Source: Streptomyces sp. NBC_00440
GTDB taxonomy: Bacteria; Actinomycetota; Actinomycetes; Streptomycetales; Streptomycetaceae
Length of the DNA: 64,000 nt
Reading direction: 5' to 3'
NCBI RefSeq assembly: GCF_036014215.1
Contig: NZ_CP107921.1
Location: 1,621,501 to 1,685,500 of the forward strand
The position numbers were made by a program, and so were the translations under genes. Below the pieces are notes generated by a model. That model saw nothing but the letters and a program-made list of their open reading frames with translations, was not told the origin of the DNA and did no database searches. Below are positions 25,283 to 35,722 of the stretch, piece after piece (position 1 is the stretch's first letter; each line of letters opens with the position of its first letter).

Positions 25283-26806
25283 TTGTCAAGCAGCAACCCG
25301 CTGCGTGACGCTGCGGACCGACGGCTCCCGCGTATCGCGGGGCCGTCGGGCCTGGTCATTTTTGGCGTCACGGGTGATTTGTCCCGTAAAAAGCTGATGC
25401 CCGCTGTCTACGACCTGGCCAATCGCGGCCTGCTCCCGCCGGGCTTCTCGCTCATCGGGTTCGCGCGCCGCGACTGGGAGGACGAGGACTTCGCCCAGGT
25501 GGTCCACGACTCGGTCAAGGAGCACGCCAGGACGCCGTTCCGCGAGGAGGTCTGGCAGCAGCTCATCCAGGGGATGCGCTTCGTCCAGGGCGACTTCGAC
25601 GACGACGCGGCGTTCGCCACCCTCAAGTCGACGATCGAGGAGCTGGACAAGCAGCAGGGCACCGGAGGCAACTTCGCCTTCTACCTGTCGGTCCCGCCCA
25701 AGTTCTTCCCCAAGGTCGTCCAGCAGCTCAAGAAGCACGGTCTCGCCGACCAGCGGAACGGCTCCTGGCGCCGCGCGGTCATCGAGAAGCCGTTCGGCCA
25801 CGACCTGAAGAGCGCCCAGGAGCTCAACAAGGTCGTGCACGAGGTCTTTCCGCCGAACGAGGTCTTCCGGATCGACCACTACCTCGGCAAGGAGACCGTC
25901 CAGAACATCCTGGCGCTCCGCTTCGCCAACACCCTCTTCGAGCCGATCTGGAACCGGTCGTACGTCGACCACGTCCAGATCACCATGGCCGAGGACATCG
26001 GCATCGGCGGCCGGGCCGGGTACTACGACGGCATCGGCGCCGCCCGTGACGTCATCCAGAACCACCTGCTCCAGCTGCTCGCGCTGACCGCGATGGAGGA
26101 GCCCGCCTCCTTCGACGCCCATGCGCTGGTGGCCGAGAAGACCAAGGTGCTGGGCGCCGTCAGGCTGCCCAAGGACCTCGGCAAGGAGACCGTGCGCGGC
26201 CAGTACGCCGCGGGCTGGCAGGGCGGCGAGCAGGCCGTCGGCTACCTCCAGGAAGACGGCATCGACCCCAAGTCGACGACCGACACCTACGCCGCGGTGC
26301 GGCTGGAGATCGACAACCGCCGCTGGGCGGGCGTCCCCTTCTACCTCCGCACCGGCAAGCGCCTGGGCCGCCGCGTCACCGAGATCGCCGTGGTCTTCCA
26401 GCGCGCCCCGCACTCCCCGTTCGACCACACGGCGACGGAGGAGCTGGGCCAGAACGCGATCGTCATCCGCGTCCAGCCCGACGAGGGCATCACGATGCGG
26501 TTCGGCTCCAAGGTGCCCGGCACCTCGATGGAGATCCGGGACGTGTCGATGGACTTCGCGTACGGCGAGTCCTTCACCGAGTCCAGCCCGGAGGCGTACG
26601 AGCGGCTCATCCTCGATGTGCTGCTCGGCGACTCGAACCTCTTCCCGCGCCTGGAGGAGGTCGAGCAGTCCTGGCGGATCCTCGACCCGATCGAGCAGTA
26701 CTGGGACAGCCACGGAAAGCCCGCGCAGTACGAGTCGGGCACCTGGGGACCGGCCGAGGCGGACGAAATGCTCGCACGAGAAGGACGGAGCTGGCGTCGG
26801 CCATGA
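25283..26806 (+). CDS. zwf: Glucose-6-phosphate dehydrogenase
   Basis: Oxidises glucose 6-phosphate to 6-phosphogluconolactone, making NADPH. The protein is 507 residues if translation starts at TTG 25283, which gives the usual SSSNPLRDAADRRLPRI N-terminus. The longer open frame upstream overlaps tal and was rejected. The nucleotide-binding motif is VIFGVTGDLSRKK (residues 25-37). The catalytic site is RIDHYLGKE near residue 196. The TTG start 4 bp after the tal stop suggests reduced but coupled translation. zwf overlaps opcA by 4 bp. Confidence 0.95.
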   Translation: MSSSNPLRDAADRRLPRIAGPSGLVIFGVTGDLSRKKLMPAVYDLANRGLLPPGFSLIGFARRDWEDEDFAQVVHDSVKEHARTPFREEVWQQLIQGMRFVQGDFDDDAAFATLKSTIEELDKQQGTGGNFAFYLSVPPKFFPKVVQQLKKHGLADQRNGSWRRAVIEKPFGHDLKSAQELNKVVHEVFPPNEVFRIDHYLGKETVQNILALRFANTLFEPIWNRSYVDHVQITMAEDIGIGGRAGYYDGIGAARDVIQNHLLQLLALTAMEEPASFDAHALVAEKTKVLGAVRLPKDLGKETVRGQYAAGWQGGEQAVGYLQEDGIDPKSTTDTYAAVRLEIDNRRWAGVPFYLRTGKRLGRRVTEIAVVFQRAPHSPFDHTATEELGQNAIVIRVQPDEGITMRFGSKVPGTSMEIRDVSMDFAYGESFTESSPEAYERLILDVLLGDSNLFPRLEEVEQSWRILDPIEQYWDSHGKPAQYESGTWGPAEADEMLAREGRSWRRP

Positions 26807-27831
26807 AAATCGATCTGACGGAAACCACAGCCAGCAAGGTCAACAAGGCACTGGTGGAGGGGCGCCGCGCCGTCGGCACCCCCGCCGTCGGCATGGTGCT
26901 GACCCTCGTCATCGTGACCGACGAGGAGAACGCCTACGACGCGCTCAAGGCGGCCAACGACGCGTCGCGCGAGCACCCCTCGCGCACCCTCGTGGTCGTC
27001 AAGCGGGTCTCCCGCTCCCCGCGCGACCGGGCCGCGGCCCGGCTCGACGCGGAGATCCGGGTCGGTACGGACGCGGGCAGCGGCGAGACCGTCGTCCTGC
27101 GGATGTACGGCGAGGTGCTGCACCACGCCCAGTCGGTGGTGCTGCCGCTGCTGCTGCCGGACGCCCCCGTGGTGGTCTGGTGGCCGGTGAACGCGCCGCT
27201 CGACCCGGCGAAGGACCCGCTCGGTGCGCTCGGCCAGCGCCGTGTCACCGACTCGTACGCCGCCGAGCAGCCCATCGCCGAGCTCTCGGGCCGCGCCGCC
27301 GCCTACACCCCGGGCGACACGGACCTGGCATGGTCGCGCATCACCCCCTGGCGTTCGATGCTCGCCGCGGCGCTGGACCAGGTGCCGAGCCGGGTGAAGG
27401 GCGCCGAGGTGGAGGGCGAGGAGTTCAATCCGAGCTGTGAGCTGCTCGCGATGTGGCTCGCCGACCGGCTCGACGTACCGGTGACCCGTTCCATCTCGTC
27501 CGGACCCGGTCTCACGGCCGTACGGATGCAGACGGACCACGGCGAGATCGTGCTGGACCGCCCCGACGGTTCGCTGGCCACGCTCTGCATGGAGGGCCAG
27601 CCGGACCGCGCGGTGGCGCTGAAGCGCCGGGAGACCTCGGAGCTGCTCGCCGAGGAGCTGCGCAGGCTGGACCCGGACGACACCTACGCGGCCTCGCTGA
27701 AGTACGGCGTGGACCGGCTGGTCACCCCCGCGCCGAAGCAGGATGGCGGGGACACGGCCGAGGGGGCGGAGAAGCCCGAGAAGGCCGCCGCCGCGAAGAA
27801 GGCACCCGCAAAGAAGGCGGCGTCGAAGTGA
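26803..27831 (+). CDS. opcA: Glucose-6-phosphate dehydrogenase assembly protein OpcA
   Basis: A 342-residue partner required for full activity of G6PDH in actinobacteria and cyanobacteria. Family features are the N-terminal IDLTETTASKVNKALVEGRR, VVVKRVSRSPRDRAAARLDAEI, and the tryptophan-rich PDAPVVVWWPVNAP block. It overlaps zwf (ATGA) and pgl (GTGA), so it is tightly coupled to both. Oddly, the last 30 residues form a Lys/Ala/Pro tail ([16 protein letters not shown]) like those on histone-like proteins. OpcA itself does not need such a tail, so it could bind RNA or DNA or be a neutral repeat expansion. Confidence 0.94.
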   Translation: MKIDLTETTASKVNKALVEGRRAVGTPAVGMVLTLVIVTDEENAYDALKAANDASREHPSRTLVVVKRVSRSPRDRAAARLDAEIRVGTDAGSGETVVLRMYGEVLHHAQSVVLPLLLPDAPVVVWWPVNAPLDPAKDPLGALGQRRVTDSYAAEQPIAELSGRAAAYTPGDTDLAWSRITPWRSMLAAALDQVPSRVKGAEVEGEEFNPSCELLAMWLADRLDVPVTRSISSGPGLTAVRMQTDHGEIVLDRPDGSLATLCMEGQPDRAVALKRRETSELLAEELRRLDPDDTYAASLKYGVDRLVTPAPKQDGGDTAEGAEKPEKAAAAKKAPAKKAASK

Positions 27832-28610
27832 GTGCGCCGCAGCTCGTCGTCCACCGCGACAAGGAGCTGATGGCCCAGGCCGCGGCGGCCCGGCTGATCA
27901 CGAAGATCGTGGACGCCCAGGCCGCCCGCGGCTCCGCTTCGGTGGTGCTCACCGGCGGGCGCAACGGCAACGGGCTGCTCGCGGCCCTCGCCGAGGCGCC
28001 CGCGCGGGACGCCGTCGACTGGTCGCGGATCGACCTGTGGTGGGGCGACGAGCGCTTCCTGCCGGAGGGCGACCCCGAGCGGAACGTCACCCAGGCGCGG
28101 GCCGCGCTGCTCGACTCGGTGGACGTGGCCCCCGAGCGGGTGCACGCCATGGCCGCTTCGGACGGCCCGTACGGCAGCGACGTGGAGGCGGCCGCCGCTT
28201 CGTACGCGGCGGAGCTGGCCGCGGCGGCGGGTCCTGAGGACCACGGCGACGTGCCGTCGTTCGACGTGCTGATGCTGGGGGTGGGCCCGGACGCGCATGT
28301 GGCCTCGCTCTTCCCCGAGCTCCCGGCCGTACGGGAGACCGTACGCACCGTCGTGGGCGTGCACGGTGCGCCCAAGCCGCCGCCGGTGCGGCTGTCGCTG
28401 ACGCTGCCCGCGATCCGGGCCGCACGTGAGGTGTGGCTGCTCGCGGCGGGCGAGGACAAGGCGGGGGCCGCGGCTCTCGCCCTCTCCGGGGCCGGTGAGG
28501 TCCAGGCCCCGGCAGCGGGCGCCCGGGGCCGCAGCAGGACGCTGTGGCTCCTCGACACGGCGGCCGCTTCGCAGCTGCCGCCGCAGCTCTACGCGCCGGC
28601 CACCGCCTGA
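27828..28610 (+). CDS. pgl: 6-phosphogluconolactonase
   Basis: Hydrolyses 6-phosphogluconolactone made by Zwf. A 260-residue DevB-type enzyme related to the glucosamine-6-phosphate deaminase fold. Key pieces are SVVLTGGRNGNGLLAAL, WSRIDLWWGDERFLPEGDPERN, and VLMLGVGPDAHVASLFPE, which holds the active-site His. GTG 27828 lies within the opcA stop, giving a GTGA overlap. It closes the tkt-tal-zwf-opcA-pgl operon and is followed by a bidirectional hairpin shared with the convergent pgi gene. Confidence 0.93.
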   Translation: MSAPQLVVHRDKELMAQAAAARLITKIVDAQAARGSASVVLTGGRNGNGLLAALAEAPARDAVDWSRIDLWWGDERFLPEGDPERNVTQARAALLDSVDVAPERVHAMAASDGPYGSDVEAAAASYAAELAAAAGPEDHGDVPSFDVLMLGVGPDAHVASLFPELPAVRETVRTVVGVHGAPKPPPVRLSLTLPAIRAAREVWLLAAGEDKAGAAALALSGAGEVQAPAAGARGRSRTLWLLDTAAASQLPPQLYAPATA

Positions 28611-28633
28611 CACCGGCCGGCCGCCGTACGGAA

Positions 28634-28679
28634 CAGGACCGGCCCGCACTCCCTGCCGAGGGGGTGCGGGCCGGTCCTG
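28634..28679. terminator. Bidirectional hairpin between pgl and pgi
   Basis: Perfect 16-bp arms (28634-28649 and 28664-28679) begin CAGGACCGGCCCGCAC. The 14-nt interior can pair further through CCC/GGG. It separates the convergent pgl and pgi genes. Confidence 0.8.
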
Positions 28680-28698
28680 CTGTGTCCGTACCGCGCTG

Positions 28699-30363
28699 CT
28701 ACTGCTTGGCCCGCAGCGCGCGGTAGGTGTCGACCAGCGTGGCGGTGGAGCTGTCCAGGTCAGCGCCGCCCTTGCCGCCGGTGATGACGGACTCGATCTT
28801 CTTGGCGAGCACCTTGCCGAGCTCGACGCCCCACTGGTCGAAGGAGTCGATGTTCCAGATCGCGCCCTGGACGAAGACCTTGTGCTCGTAGAGCGCGATC
28901 AGCTGGCCCAGGACCGACGGGGTGAGCGCATCGGCGAGGATCGTGGACGTCGGGTGGTTGCCGCGGAACGTCTTGTGCGGGACCAGCTCCTCGGCGACGC
29001 CCTCGGCCCGTACCTCGTCGGGTGTCTTGCCGAAGGCCAGGGCCTGGGTCTGGGCGATGAAGTTCGCCATCAGGAGGTCGTGCTGGCCTTCCAGACCCGC
29101 CGTCAGGTCGTCGACGGGCTTGGCGAAGCCGATGAAGTCCGCCGGGACGACCTTGGTGCCCTGGTGCAGCAACTGGTAGTACGCGTGCTGGCCGTTGGTG
29201 CCCGGCGTCCCCCAGACCACGGGCCCCGTCTGCCAGTCGACCGGATTGCCGTCACGGTCGACGGACTTGCCGTTGGACTCCATGTCCAGCTGCTGGAGGT
29301 ACGCGGTGAACTTGGAGAGGTAGTGCGAGTACGGCAGGACCGCGTGCGACTGGGCGTCGAAGAACGCGCCGTACCAGACGCCCAGCAGGCCCAGCAGGAG
29401 CGGGATGTTCTCCTCGGCCGGCGCGGTGCGGAAGTGCTCGTCGATCTGGTGGAAACCGTCGAGCATCTCCCGGAAGCGCTCCGGGCCGATCGCGATCATC
29501 AGCGAGAGGCCGATCGCCGAGTCGTACGAGTACCGCCCGCCGACCCAGTCCCAGAACTCGAACATGTTGGCCGTGTCGATACCGAAGTCCGCGACCTTCT
29601 CCGCGTTCGTCGACAGCGCCACGAAGTGCTTGGCCACCGCGTCCTGATCGGCCCTCAGATTCGTCAGCAGCCAGTTGCGCGCGGAGGTCGCGTTGGTGAT
29701 GGTCTCGATGGTGGTGAAGGTCTTGGAGGCGATGATGAAAAGCGTCTCCGCCGGGTCCAAGTCCCTTACGGCCTCGTGCAGATCGGCCCCGTCGACGTTC
29801 GAGACGAAGCGGAACTGGAGGTTGCGGTCGGTGAAGGAGCGCAGCGCCTCGTACGCCATCGCGGGGCCCAGGTCCGAGCCGCCGATGCCGATGTTGACGA
29901 CGGTCCTGATGCGCTTGCCGGTGTGGCCGGTCCACTCCCCCGACCTGACCTTGTCGGAGAAGGCCGCCATCTTGTCGAGCACGGCGTGCACGGCGGGCAC
30001 CACGTTCTCGCCGTCCACCTCGACCACCGCGCCGCGCGGGGCGCGGAGCGCGGTGTGCAGCACCGCGCGGTCCTCAGTGGTGTTGATCTTCTCGCCGCGG
30101 AACATCGCGTCACGCAGCCCGGCCACCCCGGCGGCGTCGGCCAGCTCGCGCAGCAGGCCGAGCGTCTCGCCGGTCACCAGGTGCTTGGAGTAGTCGAGAT
30201 ACAGGTCGCCCGCCCGGAGGGTGTAGGTGCGCCCTCGCTCCGGATCCCTGTCGAACAGCTCCCGCAGACGCGTGTCGCCCAGCTGCTCCCGGTGCTTGCC
30301 CAGAGCTGTCCACTCGGGCATCTGGTTGAGCCTGGTACGGCCTTCTGCGTTCATCTCGGACAT
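28699..30363 (-). CDS. pgi: Glucose-6-phosphate isomerase
   Basis: Interconverts glucose 6-phosphate and fructose 6-phosphate, linking glycolysis with the pentose phosphate operon beside it. It is a full-length eukaryote-like PGI of 554 residues. Signature blocks include [51 protein letters not shown], and the catalytic [20 protein letters not shown] with Glu/His residues. ATG 30363 has a GAGAAG purine site 9 nt upstream; the second ATG at 30354 is an alternative. It converges with pgl and ends at a shared terminator. Confidence 0.95.
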   Translation of the reverse strand: MSEMNAEGRTRLNQMPEWTALGKHREQLGDTRLRELFDRDPERGRTYTLRAGDLYLDYSKHLVTGETLGLLRELADAAGVAGLRDAMFRGEKINTTEDRAVLHTALRAPRGAVVEVDGENVVPAVHAVLDKMAAFSDKVRSGEWTGHTGKRIRTVVNIGIGGSDLGPAMAYEALRSFTDRNLQFRFVSNVDGADLHEAVRDLDPAETLFIIASKTFTTIETITNATSARNWLLTNLRADQDAVAKHFVALSTNAEKVADFGIDTANMFEFWDWVGGRYSYDSAIGLSLMIAIGPERFREMLDGFHQIDEHFRTAPAEENIPLLLGLLGVWYGAFFDAQSHAVLPYSHYLSKFTAYLQQLDMESNGKSVDRDGNPVDWQTGPVVWGTPGTNGQHAYYQLLHQGTKVVPADFIGFAKPVDDLTAGLEGQHDLLMANFIAQTQALAFGKTPDEVRAEGVAEELVPHKTFRGNHPTSTILADALTPSVLGQLIALYEHKVFVQGAIWNIDSFDQWGVELGKVLAKKIESVITGGKGGADLDSSTATLVDTYRALRAKQ

Positions 30364-30518
30364 CAGTCCATTCTTCTCGTACCTGCGTACCTGCCCCGCT
30401 CCGTCCAACCTAATTGATCCGGCGCACGAGCGTCGCGACCAGCGCTCCCGGCTATGGGCAGTGGCCGCTACGCAGTCCGGCCGGACACCCGAGTGGGTTC
30501 CGGCCGGAATTCACGCTG

Positions 30519-30854
30519 TCAGATCTCGCCCCGCAGTTTCGCGAGGGCCTCGGCGAGGATCGCCTCGCCGTCCTCGTCACTGCGCCGCTCGCGCACGTAG
30601 GCGAGGTGCGTCTTGTACGGCTCGGTGCGCGGCGGGTCCGGGGGGTTGTCGCTGTCCTGACCGGCCGGGAACCCACAGCGCGGGCAGTCCCAGGTCTCCG
30701 GAACCTGCGCATCGTGGGCGAAGCTCGGCTGCGTCTCGTGCCCGTTCGAGCACCAGAAGGAGATGCGGAGGCGCGGTGCGGACTCGCCCCGCTCGGCCTC
30801 CCCCATCGGCCCCGCTCCGACCCGGCTTCCCCGGATCGCGTTGCCACTTGCCAC
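30519..30854 (-). CDS. rbpA: RbpA-family RNA polymerase-binding protein (second, RbpB-like paralogue)
   Basis: RbpA proteins bind the principal sigma factor and RNA polymerase and stimulate initiation in actinobacteria. This 111-residue member has the basic N-terminus GNAIRGSRVG, a core with FWCSNGHETQPSF and WDCPRCGFPAG giving zinc-ligand-like cysteines, and a C-terminal sigma-interaction helix THLAYVRERRSDEDGEAILAEALAKLRG. It differs from the classical RbpA I recall (THWDMLMERRT and a longer tail), so it is likely the second copy. GTG 30854 follows a GGGAG site by 7 nt. It stands alone between pgi and secG, with its own upstream TAGACT-like box. Confidence 0.85.
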   Translation of the reverse strand: MASGNAIRGSRVGAGPMGEAERGESAPRLRISFWCSNGHETQPSFAHDAQVPETWDCPRCGFPAGQDSDNPPDPPRTEPYKTHLAYVRERRSDEDGEAILAEALAKLRGEI

Positions 30855-30987
30855 GGTCGTAACTCCCTGCGTGATGGTGCTCGAAGATGCCCCAGTCTAC
30901 GGAAGGCCCAACGCGCGTCCAGTGATTGGAGTTACACCCCCGCACCGAAACGCGGGCAACACGCGGAGAGAACGTGGATACGGACGG

Positions 30988-31224
30988 TCAGTTCTTCAGC
31001 TTCATCAGCAGGCCGAGTACGACGATGCACGCGAACCACAGCAGGGCCAGCACCACGGTGATGCGGTCGAGGTTGCGCTCGGCGACCGAGGAGCCACCGA
31101 CGGACGACTGCATACCGCCACCGAACATGTCGGAGAGGCCGCCGCCCTTCCCCTTGTGCATCAGCACCAGCAGCATCAGCAGCAGGCTGAAGACGATCAG
31201 GGCGATCGAGAACCCCAGAATCAC
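30988..31224 (-). CDS. secG: Preprotein translocase subunit SecG
   Basis: The small third subunit of the SecYEG channel. It has 78 residues and two membrane helices, VILGFSIALIVFSLLLMLLVLMH and LDRITVVLALLWFACIVVLGLLM. The cytosolic loop HKGKGGGLSDMFGGGMQSSVGGSS is diagnostic for SecG. GTG 31224 was chosen to match the usual length; a TTG nine codons earlier lacks a ribosome site. It follows tpiA with a 105 bp gap, so gap-pgk-tpiA-secG form the usual linked group on this strand. Confidence 0.93.
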   Translation of the reverse strand: MILGFSIALIVFSLLLMLLVLMHKGKGGGLSDMFGGGMQSSVGGSSVAERNLDRITVVLALLWFACIVVLGLLMKLKN

Positions 31225-31329
31225 GGCTGGACCAACTTCCTCGGAACTCAAAACGGACGAAGGGGCCGGACGGCTGCTGCCAGCCGTCTCGGCCCCGCAA
31301 GGGTACGACGGATCCGCGCTAGCGCATAC

Positions 31330-32115
31330 TCACTGGTCGCGGAACCGGACGATCTTGACGAACTCGTCGGCGTCGAGGGCAGCGCCGCCGATCAGCGCAC
31401 CGTCCACATCGGGCTGCGCCATGATCGCGGCCACGTTCCCGGACTTGACGGAGCCGCCGTACTGGATGCGGACCTTGTCGGCCAGCTCCTGCGAGTACAG
31501 CTCGGCCAGCCGGCCGCGGATCGCCCCGCAGACCTCCTGGGCGTCCTCGGGGGTGGCGACCTCGCCGGTGCCGATGGCCCAGACCGGCTCGTACGCGATC
31601 ACGATCGACTCGGCCTGGTCGGCCGGGATCTCCTTGAGACCGCCGTCGAGCTGGCCCAGCGTGTACTCGACCTGCTGGCCGGCCTTGCGGACGTCCAGGC
31701 CCTCGCCGACGCAGAGGATCGGGGTGATGCCGTGCCTGTAGGCGGCCTTGACCTTGGCGTTGCAGATCTCGTCGGTCTCGGCGTGGTACTGGCGGCGCTC
31801 GCTGTGGCCGACGGCCACATAGGCGCACTTGAGCTTGGCCAGCATCGGCCCGGAGATCTCACCGGTGTACGCGCCGGAGTCGTGCGCCGAGATGTCCTGG
31901 GCGCCGTACTTGATCTTGATCTTGTCGCCGTCGACGAGTGTCTGGACGGAGCGCAGGTCCACGAAGGGCGGCAGGACCGCTACCTCGACGGCGTCGTAGT
32001 CCTTGTCGGTGATCGCGAAGGAGAGCTTCTGGACGTGCGCGATGGCCTCAAGGTGGTTGAGGTTCATCTTCCAGTTGCCCGCCATCAGCGGGGTGCGGGT
32101 GCTCTGATTTGTCAT
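31330..32115 (-). CDS. tpiA: Triosephosphate isomerase
   Basis: Interconverts glyceraldehyde 3-phosphate and dihydroxyacetone phosphate. A 261-residue TIM barrel. Active-site elements are LMAGNWKMN with Asn and Lys, [14 protein letters not shown] with the electrophilic His, and [20 protein letters not shown] with the catalytic Glu and loop 6. The phosphate-binding end [13 protein letters not shown] and [11 protein letters not shown] follows. ATG 32115 lies 7 bp after the pgk stop, so the two genes are probably co-translated. Confidence 0.96.
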   Translation of the reverse strand: MTNQSTRTPLMAGNWKMNLNHLEAIAHVQKLSFAITDKDYDAVEVAVLPPFVDLRSVQTLVDGDKIKIKYGAQDISAHDSGAYTGEISGPMLAKLKCAYVAVGHSERRQYHAETDEICNAKVKAAYRHGITPILCVGEGLDVRKAGQQVEYTLGQLDGGLKEIPADQAESIVIAYEPVWAIGTGEVATPEDAQEVCGAIRGRLAELYSQELADKVRIQYGGSVKSGNVAAIMAQPDVDGALIGGAALDADEFVKIVRFRDQ

Positions 32116-32122
32116 GAGGTTG

Positions 32123-33334
32123 TCAGTTCTCCAGTGCGGCGAGGCCGGGAAGCGTCTTGCCCTCAAGGTATTCGAGGCTGGCACCGCCACCGGTCGAGAT
32201 GTGTCCGAACTTGTTCTCGTCGAAGCCCAGGATGCGGACCGCGGCGGCGGAGTCACCGCCTCCGACGACCGTGAAGGCCTGGCTGTCGAGGAGCGCCTGC
32301 GCGACGGCGCGGGTGCCGTCGGCGTAGTCGGGGTGCTCGAAGACGCCCATCGGGCCGTTCCAGAAGACGGTGGCCGCGTCGGCGAGCTTCGATGCGTAGA
32401 GCTTGTTGGTCTCGGGGCCGTTGTCCAGACCCATCCGCCCGGCCGGGATCGCGTCCGCGGGAACGGTTTCGGGGTGCGTCGGCTCCTTGGCCTTGAGGTC
32501 GGGGAACTCCGCGGAGACCACGACGTCGACCGGGAGCACGAACTCCACGCCCTTGGCCTTGGCGCGCTCCAGGTATTCGCGGACCACCGGGATCTGGTCC
32601 TCCTGGAGGAGGGAGCTGCCGACCTCGTGGCCCTGGGCCTTGAGGAAGGTGTACGCCATGCCGCCGCCGATGAGGATGCGGTCGGCCCGGTCGAGCAGGT
32701 GGTCGATGACGCCGAGCTTGTCGGAGACCTTGGCGCCGCCGAGGACCACGGCGTACGGGCGCTTGACGTCGGACGTCAGCTTCTTCAGGACGGCGACCTC
32801 GGTGGCGATGAGGTAGCCGGCGGCGTGCGGCAGGCGGGCCGGGAGGTCGTAGACCGAGGCGTGCTTGCGGTGCACGGCGCCGAAGCCGTCGCCGACGTAG
32901 ACATCGGCCAGCTCGGCGAGCCGGTCGGCGAAGGCGCCGCGCTCGGCGTCGTCCTTCGAGGTCTCACCGGCGTTGAAGCGGAGGTTCTCGATGACGGCGA
33001 CCTGGCCGTCCTTGAGAGCGGCGACGGTGGCTTTGGCGGAATCGCCGACCGTGTCGGTCGCGAACGCGACGTCGGCGCTGAGGAGTTCACCGAGGCGCGC
33101 CGCCGCGGGCGCGAGCGAGAACGCCGGGTCCGGGGCGCCCTTCGGGCGGCCGAGGTGCGAGGCGACGACGACACGGGCGCCGGCCTCCGCGAGCTTGGCC
33201 ACCGTCGGCTGGACGGCACGGATCCGGCCGTCGTCGGTGATGGTGGTGCCGGAGAGCGGCACATTGAGGTCGGCGCGGACGAATACCCGCTTGCCCGCGA
33301 CCCCTTCGGCGAGAAGTTCGTCGATGGTCTTCAT
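32123..33334 (-). CDS. pgk: Phosphoglycerate kinase
   Basis: Makes ATP from 1,3-bisphosphoglycerate. A 403-residue monomer of the usual length. Features are [59 protein letters not shown], and the C-terminal hinge/nucleotide region [15 protein letters not shown] and [11 protein letters not shown], ending [23 protein letters not shown] and AGGAA purine tracts precede ATG 33334. It follows gap after a 107 bp gap that carries a strong hairpin, which may set different gap and pgk levels. Confidence 0.97.
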   Translation of the reverse strand: MKTIDELLAEGVAGKRVFVRADLNVPLSGTTITDDGRIRAVQPTVAKLAEAGARVVVASHLGRPKGAPDPAFSLAPAAARLGELLSADVAFATDTVGDSAKATVAALKDGQVAVIENLRFNAGETSKDDAERGAFADRLAELADVYVGDGFGAVHRKHASVYDLPARLPHAAGYLIATEVAVLKKLTSDVKRPYAVVLGGAKVSDKLGVIDHLLDRADRILIGGGMAYTFLKAQGHEVGSSLLQEDQIPVVREYLERAKAKGVEFVLPVDVVVSAEFPDLKAKEPTHPETVPADAIPAGRMGLDNGPETNKLYASKLADAATVFWNGPMGVFEHPDYADGTRAVAQALLDSQAFTVVGGGDSAAAVRILGFDENKFGHISTGGGASLEYLEGKTLPGLAALEN

Positions 33335-33368
33335 GGGTTCCTGGACTCCTTGGACGATCTGGACAGGC

Positions 33369-33412
33369 CACGGGGCCCGGACCGCGCTTCGTCGCGCAGT
33401 CCGGGCCCCGTG
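33369..33412. terminator. Hairpin in the gap-pgk intergenic gap
   Basis: Perfect 14-bp arms (33369-33382 and 33399-33412) start CACGGGGCCCGGAC. They enclose a 16-nt loop that can itself pair (CGCG/CGCG). It lies 30 bp past the gap stop. It may act as a partial terminator or an mRNA stability element within the operon. Confidence 0.65.
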
Positions 33413-33441
33413 CTCACATCGAGTTGCCTACCGGCCCGTGC

Positions 33442-34550
<1,109 letters not shown>

Positions 34551-34560
34551 TATCGAACAG

Positions 34561-34591
34561 GACCGTACGGAATTTGACATCCGGTACGGAC
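34561..34591. repeat. Imperfect inverted repeat upstream of the gap promoter
   Basis: GACCGTACGGA (34561-34571) and TCCGGTACGGAC (34580-34591) are inverted copies with one extra base in the right arm. The site sits just upstream of the likely gap -35 box, a usual place for an activator or repressor of glycolysis. The regulator is unknown. Confidence 0.4.
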
Positions 34592-34624
34592 ACCCCTACC
34601 CACCAGTACATTCACTGGCTCATA

Positions 34625-34662
34625 CGTCGGTGCCGGTACCCATATGGGCACCGGCACCGACG
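34625..34662. terminator. Hairpin terminator after the whiA operon
   Basis: Two 19-nt arms form a near-perfect 38-bp palindrome centred on CATATG, with one mismatch. The outer 13 bp, CGTCGGTGCCGGT, are exact. It follows the whiA stop on the minus strand by 71 bp. Confidence 0.75.
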
Positions 34663-34732
34663 CGTTGGACTCTTCCGGAATGCGACATCAGGAATCGGGA
34701 ATACAGCGGGGGCTTCCGCCGGGCCGGGCGGT

Positions 34733-35722
34733 TCAGCCGACGAGGCTGTCGTCCATCTCCTCCGACAGCGTGGACTCCGTACCGGGAATGCCCAGATCCT
34801 GTGCCCGCTTGTCGGCCATGGCGAGCAGCCGGCGGATCCGGCCCGCGACGGCGTCCTTGGTGAGCGGCGGGTCGGCGAGCGCGCCCAGTTCCTCCAGCGA
34901 CGCCTGCTTGTGCTCCATCCGCAGCCGGCCGGCCGCCGCGAGGTGCTCGGGCACCTCGTCGGCGAGGATCTCCAGCGCACGGCCCACCCTGGCCCCGGCG
35001 GCGACCGCGGCCCGTGCCGAGCGGCGGAGGTTGGCGTCGTCGAAGTTGGCGAGGCGGTTGGCGGTGGCGCGGACCTCGCGGCGCATCCGCCGCTCCTCCC
35101 ACGCCAGGACGGACTCGTGCGCGCCGAGCCGGGTGAGCAGGGCGCCGATGGCGTCCCCGTCCCGGACGACGACCCGGTCCACACCGCGGACCTCACGGGC
35201 CTTGGACGCGATCTGCAGCCTGCGCGCCGCGCCCACCAGGGCCAGCGCGGCCTCGGGCCCGGGGCAGGTCACCTCCAGGGAGGAGGAGCGGCCGGGCTCG
35301 GTGAGCGAGCCGTGTGCCAGGAAGGCGCCGCGCCAGGCCGCCTCGGCGTCACAGGTGGCCCCCGAGACCACCTGCGGGGGCAGACCGCGGATGGGGCGGC
35401 CGCGGCCGTCCACCAGGCCGGTCTGGCGTGCCAGCTGATCGCCGCCCGCCACGACCCGTACGACGTAGCGGCTGCCTCTGCGCAGCCCGCCGGGGGCCAT
35501 CACGATCAGTTCGGAGTTGTGCCCGAAGATCTCCAGGATGTCCCGCTTGAGCCTGCGCGCCGCCATGGCGGTGTCCAGCTCCGCCTCGATCACAATCCGC
35601 CCGCTCACCAGGTGCAGCCCGCCGGCGAACCGAAGAATCGCCGAAACCTCCGCCTTCCTGCAGCAGGTCCGGGTGACGGGGAGCCGGGAGACTTCGTCCT
35701 TCACCGCTGCCGTCATCGCCAT
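34733..35722 (-). CDS. whiA: Sporulation regulator WhiA
   Basis: WhiA is a DNA-binding protein with a degenerate LAGLIDADG homing-endonuclease fold and a C-terminal helix-turn-helix. With WhiB it controls the switch to sporulation septation in Streptomyces. This 329-residue copy has [25 protein letters not shown] at the N-terminus and [24 protein letters not shown] in the middle. The C-terminal HTH is [36 protein letters not shown]. It is last in the uvrC-rapZ-yvcK-whiA order and overlaps yvcK by 10 bp. Its presence is strong evidence for a sporulating actinomycete. Confidence 0.97.
   Translation of the reverse strand: MAMTAAVKDEVSRLPVTRTCCRKAEVSAILRFAGGLHLVSGRIVIEAELDTAMAARRLKRDILEIFGHNSELIVMAPGGLRRGSRYVVRVVAGGDQLARQTGLVDGRGRPIRGLPPQVVSGATCDAEAAWRGAFLAHGSLTEPGRSSSLEVTCPGPEAALALVGAARRLQIASKAREVRGVDRVVVRDGDAIGALLTRLGAHESVLAWEERRMRREVRATANRLANFDDANLRRSARAAVAAGARVGRALEILADEVPEHLAAAGRLRMEHKQASLEELGALADPPLTKDAVAGRIRRLLAMADKRAQDLGIPGTESTLSEEMDDSLVG

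Noticed and set aside
28426..30417. A 663-residue plus-strand frame opposite pgi
   Set aside because: It is the antisense shadow of pgi; the pgi motifs on the other strand are unambiguous.
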